A stretch of 64,000 nt of DNA from CBDCWO01 sp965223405 (lineage in GTDB: Bacteria > Bacteroidota > Bacteroidia > Chitinophagales > Saprospiraceae): the NCBI GenBank assembly GCA_965223405.1, contig CBDCWO010000006.1:3658001-3722000 (forward strand), read 5' to 3'. The notes under the pieces are model-generated. The model ran no database searches. It saw only the letters and a program-made list of their open reading frames with translations, and was not told the DNA's origin. The position numbers and the translations under genes were made by a program. Positions 16,243 to 26,960 of the stretch are shown here, piece after piece. Within the stretch, counting starts at the first letter, position 1; every line of letters starts with the position of its first letter.

Positions 16243-18624
16243 CTAATTCCTCAACGGCTTATTCTTCTCAAGCATATGTTGAATTCTTTCCAATGTTTTT
16301 TGTTCTCCACACAGACTCAGAAAGGCTTCCCTTTCCAACTCCAATAGATATTGCTCGGATACTTTTTGAGGGGCACTAAGGTCACCTCCACAAAGTACAA
16401 AGGCTATTTTGTTCGCAATATTTATATCATGTTCACTAGCATACTTTCCTAATTTTAAACTGTGAGCGGCAATCATCAGCGCGGCCAACCCGGATCTGCC
16501 TAAGACATAGACCTCTTTTGGTACAGGTTGGGTATAATATTCTGACAACTCTAATACCTTGGATTTGGCTTCGGCGATATTTCTATTCTTATTGACGATC
16601 ACTTCATCCTTGGAGTTGAGCAGATAACCATAATCGAAGGCTTCGTAAGCTGAGGTAGCTACGCTTGCCAGGGCAATGGCTTTGAATTTTTCCAGCAGGG
16701 TAGGGATCATGACATCACCGGTATGGAATTCGTCGGATGCTCTCAAAGCAAATTCTTTAGTACCTCCACCACCGGGTATCAGTCCTACTCCGACTTCCAC
16801 CAGCCCGATATAGGATTCTGCTGCACAAATTGCACTGTCACAATGCATGATGGTTTCACACCCTCCTCCAAACACATAGCCCTGAGTAGCAGCTACTACC
16901 GGGATCGATGAATAACGACATCGCATAGTACTATCCTGGAAAAGCTTTACAGCCATATTCAATTGTTCAAACTCCTGCTGAAAAGCCATCATACCTATCA
17001 ACATCAAATTGGCTCCAACAGTAAAGTTTTTAGCATTATTACCAATCACAATGCCTCTCCAATCACCTTTTTCGGCGAGAGATATCGACTCATTAATCCC
17101 GGTCAGAATTCCTTCTCCTATGGCATTCATATTACTTGTAAACTCAAGACACAAGACTTGATCTCCGATATCATATAACCGGACTTCATCGTTATGATAT
17201 ACTGCCGGAAAGTTTTTCCTTAATGTTCCGAACGGTTCAACTCCCGGAACTTCCTGGTAAGAAATGGAGTCTAGGTCAAAATATTTAGTTTTACCCTCAG
17301 ACTGGATATAAAAAGATTGATTACCGGCTTTAACCATGTCTTTTACCCAACCGGCAATTTGTTCCCCTTCAGACTCAGCCCAAGCGATTCCCTCTTCCAC
17401 ACCTATCAGATCCCAGTATTCAAAAGGACCCAATTCCCAGGCGAAACCTGCTCTGATGGCTTGATCGATGCTGTACAAGTTGTCAGAAATTTCGGGAATT
17501 CGATTGGAAACATAAGCAAACAGGCCTGCCAGTGATCTTTTGACTAACAGTCCGCCTGTATCCTCAAGTTTGCTAATTGTATTAACCCTTCTCCCTAAAT
17601 CGTCAATTTGTTTAGCGGTAGAAACTGAAGGCAATTTGGGCCTGGAAGAAGTCCGGTATTCCAATTTTTCAATATCCAAAGCCATAATGACGGATCGCCC
17701 TTTCTCGTCTTTATCTTTTGTCTTTTCATAAAATCCCTTCCCGGTTTTATTTCCCAAAAAGTTTTGTTCCAAAAGGAACTCGAGGAAATTCGGAGTTTCC
17801 ATCTGACTCATCTGTTCGTCATTTGGGCAATTCTCTTTTATCCCTTTAATCACTTTTATCGCTGTATCCAATCCCACCAGGTCTGCCAGGCGAAAGGTGC
17901 CGGTTTTAGGTCGACCGATAGCCGGTCCGGTAATGGCATCCACTTCTTCTATCGTCATGCCAAGCTCTTGGGAAAGCGAAAAGATTTTAGCCATGGCATA
18001 GACCCCAACCCGATTGGCAATAAATGCCGGAGTATCTTTACACAATACCGTATTTTTACCCAGCTGCTTTTCACCATAATCCAGAAAGAAATCAATTACA
18101 CTTGAATGGGTAAACGGGGTAGGAATTATTTCCAATAAGGCAAGGTAACGCGGAGGATTGAAAAAATGAGTTCCACAAAAATGAGCTTTAAAGTCTTCAC
18201 TTCTTCCTTCGATCATCAGGTGTATGGGTATGCCAGAGGTGTTCGAAGAAATCAGAGATCCGGGTTTCCGGAATCGGTCTACTTTTTCAAAAATCTGTTT
18301 TTTAATATCCAGTCTTTCGATGACCACCTCAATAATCCAGTCGCAATCCTTGATTTTCTCAAAATCATCCTCAAAATTCCCGGTGGTAATTCGGGAGGCA
18401 AAATCTTTGTGATAAAGAGGTGCTGGTTTGCTTTTAATAGCTTTTTGCAGGGATCCGTTGACCAATTGATTTCTATGGATAGAATTTTGGTTTTCCTGGT
18501 CCGTGGTTCCCGGGGGAAGAATGTCCAATAACAATACTTCTAGCCCTATATTAGCAAAGTGACAGGCTATTCCCGATCCCATAATTCCGGATCCTAAAAC
18601 TGCTGTTTTACGTATTCTTCTCAT
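16243..18624 (-). CDS. 3-hydroxyacyl-CoA dehydrogenase / enoyl-CoA hydratase (FadN-like)
   Basis: The 793-residue bifunctional beta-oxidation enzyme has the dehydrogenase first. The NAD-binding loop is VLGSGIMGSGIA (residues 9-20), the HAD catalytic region GTHFFNPPRYLALLEI lies near 150, and the C-terminal HAD helical domains follow at ~190-430. A crotonase domain occupies about 480-690, with an oxyanion-type VVAATQGYVFGGGCE and VGLIPGGGGTKE. This order and length match Bacillus FadN rather than E. coli FadB, where the hydratase comes first. It hydrates enoyl-CoA and oxidises 3-hydroxyacyl-CoA, supplying the thiolase encoded downstream. The promoter should lie in the 314-bp divergent gap shared with the macroglobulin gene. 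Confidence 0.9.
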   Translation of the reverse strand: MRRIRKTAVLGSGIMGSGIACHFANIGLEVLLLDILPPGTTDQENQNSIHRNQLVNGSLQKAIKSKPAPLYHKDFASRITTGNFEDDFEKIKDCDWIIEVVIERLDIKKQIFEKVDRFRKPGSLISSNTSGIPIHLMIEGRSEDFKAHFCGTHFFNPPRYLALLEIIPTPFTHSSVIDFFLDYGEKQLGKNTVLCKDTPAFIANRVGVYAMAKIFSLSQELGMTIEEVDAITGPAIGRPKTGTFRLADLVGLDTAIKVIKGIKENCPNDEQMSQMETPNFLEFLLEQNFLGNKTGKGFYEKTKDKDEKGRSVIMALDIEKLEYRTSSRPKLPSVSTAKQIDDLGRRVNTISKLEDTGGLLVKRSLAGLFAYVSNRIPEISDNLYSIDQAIRAGFAWELGPFEYWDLIGVEEGIAWAESEGEQIAGWVKDMVKAGNQSFYIQSEGKTKYFDLDSISYQEVPGVEPFGTLRKNFPAVYHNDEVRLYDIGDQVLCLEFTSNMNAIGEGILTGINESISLAEKGDWRGIVIGNNAKNFTVGANLMLIGMMAFQQEFEQLNMAVKLFQDSTMRCRYSSIPVVAATQGYVFGGGCETIMHCDSAICAAESYIGLVEVGVGLIPGGGGTKEFALRASDEFHTGDVMIPTLLEKFKAIALASVATSAYEAFDYGYLLNSKDEVIVNKNRNIAEAKSKVLELSEYYTQPVPKEVYVLGRSGLAALMIAAHSLKLGKYASEHDINIANKIAFVLCGGDLSAPQKVSEQYLLELEREAFLSLCGEQKTLERIQHMLEKNKPLRN

Positions 18625-18938
18625 TCTATTTAATCATGAATTGACTTAAAGTCAAAATTATAAAAATATATGATACTATTTGTCTCGCTTGCTCATTGAT
18701 CAGACTTAATAACAATTTACTTTAAAATGACTTCCATAGATACTGATTATAAGGGTAATATCTTGGGTTTCAGGGCCGCGTTTATTTAGCATGTTATGAA
18801 TTAGATTAATTTTGTTTACAATCTGTAACCAATAGTTTGTAGCCAGACTCAATTATGCGTAAATTACCCGGTCCTCGAAAGTCCAATGTGTATGCCAAGA
18901 CAAGTTGATTGTTTGAAATCTAAATAAAACAACTCTCT
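18625..18938. promoter_or_regulatory. divergent intergenic region (fadN-like / macroglobulin)
   Basis: This 314-bp AT-rich spacer must hold promoters for both flanking genes. On the plus strand TTTG at 18811 and an AATAGTTTG element at 18831-18839 lie about 18 bp apart. This is close to, but not exactly, the Bacteroidota TTTG / TAnnTTTG promoter spacing. No operator palindrome stands out. Confidence 0.35.
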
Positions 18939-21900
18939 ATGTATCGCCTTTTCCTGAGTAGTATAACATTAATATCGGTCATATGGTTGATATCGTGCCG
19001 GCAAGAGCCCGATCAAATAACCGAATTTAAGCCAAATCCTTTTGTCTCCGGACAAACCGAAAGTCCAGTTGATCCGAAACAATCGATCAATATTCGATTG
19101 AAGGGCGAGGTTAAAAAGGATCTTGATGAGGAGACCATTAAGAAAGCGGTGACCCTAAGTCCTTCCATCCAAGTTATGATTCAGCTGATCGAAAATGGCA
19201 TTCTAAGTATTCAACCACAGAACTACTGGCAACCGGGATCTCATTATAGTGTCAAGTTAGAATTGGATCTGATTTTGAGTTCAGACCTTCCGGATCCCTT
19301 TCACGACCACACGCTTTCATTTACAGTAAAGAAGCAAAATTTTACGGTGAGTTCTCAGCATTTGATAATCCCTGATCCTAGCAATCCTGCAGAGATGAAT
19401 CTTTCTGGGGTGATATCTACTGCAGTTACTGCTGATCCCGGTCAGATCGAAAAAGTGCTATCCGCAAAATTGGATGACGAGTTATCTATTCAGTGGGAAC
19501 ACACCGGAAATCTGCATCATTTCGTCATCTCCGGTATTCACCGAAAAGAGATGGAAAGGTATTTATCATTGAAATGGAACGGAAATTCGATTCAAGTAGA
19601 CCAACGGGGTGAAGAATCGATCCGGATACCCTCTGCAAATGAGTTTTTCTTACTGGATTGGGAAATGGAAAATGGTGATCAGCAAATGGTTACTTTACAA
19701 TTTTCCGATCCTTTGGACGAAACGCAGGATCTGGATGGTATGATTTATTTAGAAAACTATGCGGGTACCATTAGGACTCAAATCGATAGGAACATTATTT
19801 ACTTGTACCCTGACCAGAAGCTCAAAGGGGAATTTACATTACATATTGAATCAGGTATTACTAATACTCAAAATCGTGCATTAGACAAAAAATATTCAGA
19901 AAAGACTTTATGGCGTGCCATATTACCAGCGGTGAGATTTGTTGGAAAGGGGAACATTATTCCGGAGTCGGATCAAATACTTCTGAATTTTGAAGTGGTG
20001 AGTCTGCGCAAGGTCCACCTGGATATTTACCAGATAAAGGAGGATAATATCCTTCAGTTTTTACAGGTAAATAGAATAGATGGAAATTATCAAATGAATC
20101 GGGTTGCTCGAAAAGTATACTCCGGTAAGGTGGACCTGACTGAATTAATGACAGAACCAGATCTTACCAAATGGAACAAGTTCTCCATTAATTTGGCAAA
20201 ATATGCGGATTTTACTCCTAATTCCATTTATGACGTGAGAATTAGCTTTCGTCCTGAAGATGCAATGGTACCATGTTCCGAAACCCTGCAGGGAATGGAG
20301 CAGGAAACATATGAAAGTCCATGGGATTATCCATACTATGGTCCTCAGGGATATTACAACCGCTATTGGGAAGAGCGCAATGATCCTTGTAAGCCTGCTT
20401 ATTACCAAAGGGATCACTTTATCCGTAAAAACGTCTTGGCCTCTAATCTGGGAGTAATTGCCAAAAAAAGTGATCGAAATGATCTCTTAGTGGTAGTAAC
20501 TCAACTGAGCAATGCCAACCCAGCAGACGCTGCTGAGGTAGCCGTATACGATTTTTCCATGCACCTGATGAATTCGTCCTCGACAGGTCCTGATGGGATG
20601 GTCAAGTTTAATGAATTAGAGGAAAAACCTGCTTTTGTAGTTGTACGATGGCAAGACGATCAGACTTATCTGGGTATCCATGAAGGCCAGGAGTTGCCCG
20701 TTAGCAGATTTGATGTTGGAGGAGTAGCGCGCGAAGATGGTTTCCGATGTTTTATCTATGGTGAACGAGGGGTATGGAGACCAGGCGATACTTTGTATTT
20801 GCATGCCATCTTGGATGATGAAGGCGGTGAGATCCCTCCCGGCTACCCTATGGAAGCGTCTTTTTATAATCCTCAGGGTAAACTTCAAAGTAAACAAACA
20901 ATCACTAATCATATCGGAGGTATTTATCCGGTCCGCTTATCCACGAATACTACCTCTCTCACCGGTACCTGGACCTTACAATTGAAAGTCGGAAATACCC
21001 GTTTCGTCAAACACCTGAAAGTGGAAACCATTAAACCAAACCGGTTGGAGGTTTTGTATGAAAACCCAACAGCTGAACTCATTCCTCAAGACCGGAAGTT
21101 GCAATTTAAGTTAAGGTCAAAATGGCTGCATGGAGCAATAGCTTCTCACCTGAATACTACAGTGGATTATAAATATTTTCCGGTAGTCACCAGGTTTGAA
21201 AACTACCGCCAGTTTCACTTTGATGACATAACCCGAAAACACCCAACCACTCAACAAACTGCTTTTTCAGGAAAGTTAGACCAAGCGGGCACTGCTGTAT
21301 TTTCTGTAGAAGGTAATTTTCAAAATTTGAAAGGAAAACTGGGAATGGAGTTAATGACCCGGGTCTTTGAAAAAAGTGGCGATTTTTCCACCAATTTCCG
21401 TTCGTTTATCGTCAATCCATTTCAGTCCTATGTGGGAGTCCATTTACCTACGAATGAGTATGGTGTTAATCGAGTAGATGAAGGAAAATTATTTCCTCTG
21501 GAAATCATCAGCCTGGATAGGAACGGAAAACTATTGGCGAACCGGTCTGTTGAGGTGAAAATTCATAAACTGCGCAATTATTATTGGTGGGAAAGTGATA
21601 ATCAAAGATTGTATAACTACAGTTCCGGAAATGTCAAGGATGCCGAGTTAAGTGAGCAGGTTTCTACAGACCAGAATGGTAAAGGGGTAGTGCGTTTTAC
21701 TCCTAAATCCGGTTCCTATTTGGTACGAGTCTGTGATAAGCTATCCGGGCATTGTACCAGTGGGGTATTTTATGCCGGATATAATTGGTATGACAGTCAG
21801 GAAGATCCGGCGGCCAACCTGTTGAGCCTACAAACAGATAAAACGAATTATGAGTTAGATGAAAAAATCACTTTATCCATACCCGCTCAATTTTCCGGAA

Positions 21901-24434
21901 AAGCTTTGATTGCGGTGGAGCAAGGGGGCAAGGTTTCGAGTTCCTTTTGGCAGGATATTCAAGTGGGAGAAAATTCAATCGAGATTCTACCGGAACCTGA
22001 AATGGCACCTCATGTTTATTTTTCTGTCGTCTTGCTTCGAGGAACATTATCTCAGGAAAAGGACCTGCCTATTCGTCAATATGGAGTGCTTCCGGTAGAG
22101 ATTACCAACCCGGCTCGGTTAATATCCCCTGAAATTAAAGTTCCAAAGCAGGTCCAACCAGATCATCCGTTTACGATCGAAGTTTCGGAAAAAAACAAAT
22201 TGCCGATGAATTACACCTTGGCTATTATCGATGAAGGATTATTAGGACTTACCGGTTTTAATACGCCTGATCCGTATGCCTATTTTTACAACCGTGAGGC
22301 ATTGCGTATTAATACCTTTGATTATTATGATTATGTGATTGGGAATTATGGAGGTGAATTTGGTAGAGAAATCGCTTTGGGAGGTGATGCGCATATCCAG
22401 GTTGAAAGGCCCACAGAGATAAATAGATTCAAACCGGTAGTTCAGGTTTTTGGTCCTTATACCTTGGAAAAGGGAGCCACTCGTAAGCACGATGTCCAAG
22501 TCAACAATTATGTCGGTCGATTACGAGCAATGGTTATCGCCACCGGAGAAAAGTCCTTCGGGTCATCAGAGACCGATATAGAAGTAAAAAAACCTTTGAT
22601 GGTAGTAGGAACAGCACCGCGAATATTGGGGCCGGGTGAAACTTTTTACTTGCCGGCAACCGTATTTGCCATGGACGATAAGATTCGCAGGGCACAAGTT
22701 GATCTATCCGAAGTCTCGGGAATGAGTCAAATAATGACTAAACCACAAAGCGTATCCTTTTCTCAACCCGGCAATAAAATTGTGGACTTCTTGATAGAAA
22801 CACCCTCATTGCCAACTGTAGAAAACTTTGTATTAACCGCCTCATCCGGAAACGAGAAATCCCTACATACGCTTAACATCAACATCCGGAATCCCAATCC
22901 GGTAATAACTAATACCGAATCCGTTTTACTTGATCCAAATGCCAGCAGAACGATTTCTAGTCCCATGCCGGGAATGGCTGGTTCGAATCGCGCCACTTTA
23001 GAATTAAGTACTCTACCGCCGATCCAATTGGAGCAGAGATTACAATATTTGATTCGATATCCGCATGGATGTTCAGAGCAAATCACTTCGGCCGTTTTCC
23101 CTCAGCTTTATCTCAGTCAGTTCCTAGATTTGGATTCTAAACAAATCTTAGAAATCCAACAGAACGTTCAAGATGTGATCTATCGTTTACAAAATTTCCA
23201 GACCGGAAATGGAGGGATAACTACCTGGCCCAACACCGCTGATCACAATGAATGGATGTCTTCGTATGTGTTGCATTTCTTGACATTGGCTGCAAATCAG
23301 GCCTATCATGTTCCAAGTGCCTTGTATACCAATCTGTTGCGATTTCAAAAAAATCAAGCCAGAAAGTGGGAAATCGTTCGTACCAGAAATGGAGAACCAT
23401 TTCCCAATCAGGGAAGCATCCAGGCTTATCGGTTATTTACCTTGGCAAAAGCCGGTAAGCAAGAAGTTGGAGCTATGAACAGACTGAAAAAAGCCTCAGC
23501 TTTATCCACAACTGCCAAGTGGCACCTGGCCGGTGCTTATGCCCACATCGGACGGAAGAAAATGGCCATGGAGGTGATCCAAAATAGTCCCCAACAGGTG
23601 AATCAATCCCTTGGATATCATTACACTTATGCATCCCCTCTTAGAGACAATGCCGTTATACTGGAGGTGTTATTGGCATTGGATCGAAATGAAGATGCGT
23701 TCGTGTTGGCGAGGCATATATCGGATCAAATAAATGGATCTGGTTGGTATTCTACTCACTCGTTGGGTTTTGCCCTACATGCACTAGGTCTTCTTTATAG
23801 CACCTTGGACGAAGTGGATGGTTTTGATGCAGTGATCAACTACAAGGGAAAAAATCAAACCTTAAAATCGGTTCATCCGGTTATGCAAATCGAATGGAGC
23901 AAACAAGAAGTATCAGATAGTGCAGTGTTTATCCAAAACACCGGGTCGGAACCTTTATTTGTGCAGTGGAGTATGTCCGGACAGCCCTTGCATAATCCGG
24001 GAATCGAGTTAGAGCAAAATTTGGCCATGCAAGTTGTCTATCGAGATTTGGATAATCGTAAAATCGATCCAAGTCAGATCCGGCAGGGCATGGATTTTAA
24101 GATAATTGCTACCGTTACGCACCGCGGGGTTAAACCTCATCTGACAGATTTGGCATTGACCCAAATAATGCCTTCCGGATGGGAAATTCTTCCCTCCAGA
24201 TTAGGTGTCAGCACTACGGAAAATAAAAACTTTACCTATCGGGATATTCGCGATGATCGCGTAATGACCTATTTTTCATTAAATCAAAATGCTCAAAAGT
24301 CTTTTGAAATTCTGGTCAATGCAGCCTTTGCGGGCAAATACTTTATGCCCGGAACACTGTGCGAGGATATGTACGATCATACGGTACAGGCTCGTAAGAA
24401 TGGAATGTGGGTGGAGGTTGCTAGAGGTGAATAA
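18939..24434 (+). CDS. alpha-2-macroglobulin family lipoprotein with thioester
   Basis: The 1831-residue protein has a lipobox (VIWLISC, Cys20). It contains the successive MG domains of bacterial macroglobulins, a central YGERGVWRPGDTLYLHAIL segment typical of the family, an A2M domain (AIIDEGLLGLTGFNTPDPY; RAMVIATGEKSFG; PLMVVGTAPRILGPGETF), and the thioester motif HGCSEQ with Cys1378. A TED-like helical domain (NGGITTWP, YVLHFLTLA) follows. Such proteins trap proteases in the periplasm or at the surface by covalent coupling through the thioester. Many genomes pair the gene with pbpC (PBP1C), but none is adjacent here. Two tyrosine-rich stretches near residues 450-490 are unusual insertions. 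Confidence 0.92.
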   Translation: MYRLFLSSITLISVIWLISCRQEPDQITEFKPNPFVSGQTESPVDPKQSINIRLKGEVKKDLDEETIKKAVTLSPSIQVMIQLIENGILSIQPQNYWQPGSHYSVKLELDLILSSDLPDPFHDHTLSFTVKKQNFTVSSQHLIIPDPSNPAEMNLSGVISTAVTADPGQIEKVLSAKLDDELSIQWEHTGNLHHFVISGIHRKEMERYLSLKWNGNSIQVDQRGEESIRIPSANEFFLLDWEMENGDQQMVTLQFSDPLDETQDLDGMIYLENYAGTIRTQIDRNIIYLYPDQKLKGEFTLHIESGITNTQNRALDKKYSEKTLWRAILPAVRFVGKGNIIPESDQILLNFEVVSLRKVHLDIYQIKEDNILQFLQVNRIDGNYQMNRVARKVYSGKVDLTELMTEPDLTKWNKFSINLAKYADFTPNSIYDVRISFRPEDAMVPCSETLQGMEQETYESPWDYPYYGPQGYYNRYWEERNDPCKPAYYQRDHFIRKNVLASNLGVIAKKSDRNDLLVVVTQLSNANPADAAEVAVYDFSMHLMNSSSTGPDGMVKFNELEEKPAFVVVRWQDDQTYLGIHEGQELPVSRFDVGGVAREDGFRCFIYGERGVWRPGDTLYLHAILDDEGGEIPPGYPMEASFYNPQGKLQSKQTITNHIGGIYPVRLSTNTTSLTGTWTLQLKVGNTRFVKHLKVETIKPNRLEVLYENPTAELIPQDRKLQFKLRSKWLHGAIASHLNTTVDYKYFPVVTRFENYRQFHFDDITRKHPTTQQTAFSGKLDQAGTAVFSVEGNFQNLKGKLGMELMTRVFEKSGDFSTNFRSFIVNPFQSYVGVHLPTNEYGVNRVDEGKLFPLEIISLDRNGKLLANRSVEVKIHKLRNYYWWESDNQRLYNYSSGNVKDAELSEQVSTDQNGKGVVRFTPKSGSYLVRVCDKLSGHCTSGVFYAGYNWYDSQEDPAANLLSLQTDKTNYELDEKITLSIPAQFSGKALIAVEQGGKVSSSFWQDIQVGENSIEILPEPEMAPHVYFSVVLLRGTLSQEKDLPIRQYGVLPVEITNPARLISPEIKVPKQVQPDHPFTIEVSEKNKLPMNYTLAIIDEGLLGLTGFNTPDPYAYFYNREALRINTFDYYDYVIGNYGGEFGREIALGGDAHIQVERPTEINRFKPVVQVFGPYTLEKGATRKHDVQVNNYVGRLRAMVIATGEKSFGSSETDIEVKKPLMVVGTAPRILGPGETFYLPATVFAMDDKIRRAQVDLSEVSGMSQIMTKPQSVSFSQPGNKIVDFLIETPSLPTVENFVLTASSGNEKSLHTLNINIRNPNPVITNTESVLLDPNASRTISSPMPGMAGSNRATLELSTLPPIQLEQRLQYLIRYPHGCSEQITSAVFPQLYLSQFLDLDSKQILEIQQNVQDVIYRLQNFQTGNGGITTWPNTADHNEWMSSYVLHFLTLAANQAYHVPSALYTNLLRFQKNQARKWEIVRTRNGEPFPNQGSIQAYRLFTLAKAGKQEVGAMNRLKKASALSTTAKWHLAGAYAHIGRKKMAMEVIQNSPQQVNQSLGYHYTYASPLRDNAVILEVLLALDRNEDAFVLARHISDQINGSGWYSTHSLGFALHALGLLYSTLDEVDGFDAVINYKGKNQTLKSVHPVMQIEWSKQEVSDSAVFIQNTGSEPLFVQWSMSGQPLHNPGIELEQNLAMQVVYRDLDNRKIDPSQIRQGMDFKIIATVTHRGVKPHLTDLALTQIMPSGWEILPSRLGVSTTENKNFTYRDIRDDRVMTYFSLNQNAQKSFEILVNAAFAGKYFMPGTLCEDMYDHTVQARKNGMWVEVARGE

Positions 24435-25252
24435 AAAAAGTGAAACGGCATGGTGGACTTTGTGTTGAAAATGGCACCCTGAAATCAATAAACTGATATT
24501 TAAATCATACTCTTTGGTATGATTATCCTTACGATCAAATGTCTTAAGTTTAGGCTAACTTAACTTAAAATCAATTATACGTAGCTTTATTGTTAAACAG
24601 CATGTTATCTTATAACATCTACAGTTTATTCTTTTCATTCATTGTAAACTTCGCTACTTTTTTGGAGATTCCATATCTCTGATTCTATTTAGCTATGGTA
24701 TTGCACGATTTGTCCAGTTATTCGACAGAAATGTCCAGATGAAATAGTTAACAAATTGAAATATTTGTATAGGAGTAACGTGTATTGAATTTATAATTAA
24801 TCTTGCGAAATAGATGTTAAGATGAGATTTATGAACGATGATAGGAATGCCATGTGACTCCAGTGAATATTCCGATATCGATAATATTTACTTTGCCCCA
24901 CCATTTGGCCCTTTGAATGCTACACCATTAGCTCATAATAAATAGCTTAAAAGGATAAATAATTTGATAAAGATTTTTCATTAGTTGGAGAACAAAGCAT
25001 GAAATGATGAAAGATAAGTTTCATGCTTGTTGTGATGTACAATATGGAAAGGCAACAAAGAAAAAGTAAGGAAACAACAAATGGACAACCTTTATAGCCA
25101 TTTGTAAATAAAAAGGCAAATGTATTATGATAAACAAACTGGTACATCAGGACCTCAAATTCTCAATTATGTTACAACATCATCCATACATTACAACATA
25201 AGGTTCATACAGACAGTCCGTAAATTCAGTTACTAATTATAAATTTAAGCAG
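24435..25252. other. 818-bp intergenic region
   Basis: No credible gene is found. Apart from the hairpin at 24513-24534 there is a second inverted repeat: AAGCATGAAA (24995-25004) pairs perfectly with TTTCATGCTT (25019-25028) across a 14-nt loop. The remainder is AT-rich and unstructured to the eye. Confidence 0.45.
24513..24534 (+). terminator. hairpin downstream of macroglobulin gene
   Basis: AATCATAC (24513-24520) and GTATGATT (24527-24534) form a perfect 8-bp stem with a 6-nt loop about 80 bp after the stop codon. No strong T-run follows, so terminator function is tentative. Confidence 0.4.
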
Positions 25253-25942
25253 ATGACTAAAAACAATCAATCTTTATCCCCCCTACCACACAAATTCAAT
25301 TTGGTCATAAGTACCATTTTGATACTTACGGTTTTAGGTCTTTACATCTATGACAAAAGAGTAGAAACAGACTATTTTGACTGCCCTAATTTTGTTCTAT
25401 ATGTTTTATTAAGCTATGGCATAGCAGCAGCAAGCGTCTATCTAACGGGTTATTTGAAAATAAAAAATACTTTCTTAAGTGCGGGTGGGGCATTGGGTGT
25501 TTTAGCATTGTATTTCTTGGTTATTTTCCAGAATTACGATAAAATTTGTGTGGAATCGCCACCAGAAACATCCAAATACTCAGTCACTTTAACTGCCTCA
25601 GATACCACTTATGCTGACACAGAGGATTTTATAACTGTTTCAGTTCAGGATTATAAAAACCGAATCGGACATGTAAAATTTGACGGGATAGGTCTTAGTG
25701 AATCCAAAACCGATACGACAGATTTAGAATTGGAAAGCCCGATAGTGAATGTGGAGGTCCTTTTAACTGCAAAAGCGAGCGGGGATGTGATGCGACTAAA
25801 TAAAATTTATATAAAGGGGAAGAATGACTCGTACACCATGGATTTTCGTACACTGAATGGTAAGAAATTCAGGCCAGGACAAAGTTGTCAAATGCCTGTT
25901 ATCAATGACGAATATGGAAGTATTGATCCTTGCGATTGGTGA
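25253..25942 (+). CDS. membrane protein with extracytoplasmic domain, unknown
   Basis: The 229-residue product has three hydrophobic helices (about residues 17-34, 46-66 and 76-94). After the third helix comes an acidic, beta-predicted domain of ~130 residues (SKYSVTLTASDTTYADTEDFITVSVQDYKN...) that ends PGQSCQMPVINDEYGSIDPCDW, with Cys residues that may form a disulphide outside the cell. The domain has the look of a single Ig-like or cadherin-like sheet. The gene has an A-rich upstream region and lies 100 bp before another small membrane protein on the same strand. The family is not recognised and the surroundings look accessory. Confidence 0.5.
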   Translation: MTKNNQSLSPLPHKFNLVISTILILTVLGLYIYDKRVETDYFDCPNFVLYVLLSYGIAAASVYLTGYLKIKNTFLSAGGALGVLALYFLVIFQNYDKICVESPPETSKYSVTLTASDTTYADTEDFITVSVQDYKNRIGHVKFDGIGLSESKTDTTDLELESPIVNVEVLLTAKASGDVMRLNKIYIKGKNDSYTMDFRTLNGKKFRPGQSCQMPVINDEYGSIDPCDW

Positions 25943-26042
25943 GAGAACATAATTAAAGGAAAAAGTGAAGAATCAGTATTTGCGAACAATGACCAATGCG
26001 GTTAGCTAGGGTATATGACACCCTTTTGGTAATCAAAAATAA

Positions 26043-26561
26043 ATGAAAATTAATCAGGATTTTAAAGAACAAGTTATCAAATGCCTTGATTCTAGATTAA
26101 ATGCAATTGGAGGTTACGATTCAATAATATGGAAAATAAGGGCAGGGTATTTAGGAATATTATATAGCACACTTGGACTTCTAATCGGCACCAATGGTGA
26201 GATGACTATTTCGGAACTCTCTGAAATGAAAGAACTGATTTTATTGTTGGTCATTGGTTTTAGCATTTCTGCATATATAATAGATTATGCGTATGTAAGA
26301 AAAAAACTACGAGTAGTTATTAGCAGGGATAAGTTAATGTCTCTTTTTTTGGAAAATGAAACGATAGAGGTCAACTTATTGAAGATATCCGGGGAAATGG
26401 ATTTGCATGAATCTCAAGATGATGAAATGAAAAACGACTATTATAAGAAGAGAAACTGGAATATTCGATGGATATTAATCCCGTTATATTTGACCACACC
26501 TATAATAGTCTTAATAATAATATTATTAGTCAGATTAGCAACGAGTGGGAACTACTTGTAA
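26043..26561 (+). CDS. small membrane protein, unknown
   Basis: The 172-residue protein opens with an amphipathic helix (NQDFKEQVIKCLDSRLNAIGG). Two membrane helices follow (about 48-66 and 74-92), then an acidic cytoplasmic helix pair (GEMDLHESQDDEMKNDYYKK), and a third hydrophobic helix at 140-164. The pattern of short N-terminal soluble segment, helix pair, loop and terminal helix is seen in several uncharacterised families, including SLATT-type effectors, but no sequence motif supports any of them. It is 100 bp downstream of the preceding unknown membrane gene and may form a transcription unit with it. Confidence 0.5.
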   Translation: MKINQDFKEQVIKCLDSRLNAIGGYDSIIWKIRAGYLGILYSTLGLLIGTNGEMTISELSEMKELILLLVIGFSISAYIIDYAYVRKKLRVVISRDKLMSLFLENETIEVNLLKISGEMDLHESQDDEMKNDYYKKRNWNIRWILIPLYLTTPIIVLIIILLVRLATSGNYL

Positions 26562-26960
26562 TGAAATCGTACAAAATGTAAAACAACAAATGTGGAGGAG
26601 CATTTAAGACCGATACTACAGAAAAAGGTTGATAGGATAAAGTAAAGGAACAGATCGACAATTCAATATAAGAATTATTTTCAGGAATTCAACAAAATCC
26701 GATTCGGGGATCCTCATTTGATATGGAGAATAATACTATTAACCAATCATTGGCCTGAAAAATTTTGGTATTGTATGGCAAGATCCGTATTTTATAGACA
26801 GAAACGCAGGTTATATGTTAAGGGCAATTGAGGTAAACTAAGCAAATAAAAAGAAAATTGTAGATATAAAAATAGGATTTACTGTTATAGGTATTAGGGT
26901 AGGTTAGCAGTAAAACGTAATTCTTGAGGGGCTTGGCAATTTATTTGAATAATCATTCAA
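26562..26960. other. 399-bp intergenic region upstream of the HTCS gene
   Basis: Short open stretches occur, but none has a convincing start or resemblance to a known family. Its 3' end forms an inverted repeat that includes the HTCS start codon, listed separately. A promoter is expected but none is recognised. Confidence 0.4.

Noticed and set aside
18811..18839. Exact Bacteroidota promoter upstream of the macroglobulin gene
   Set aside because: The TTTG and TAGTTTG elements deviate from the consensus in spacing and in one -7 position, so I kept it only as a weak remark.
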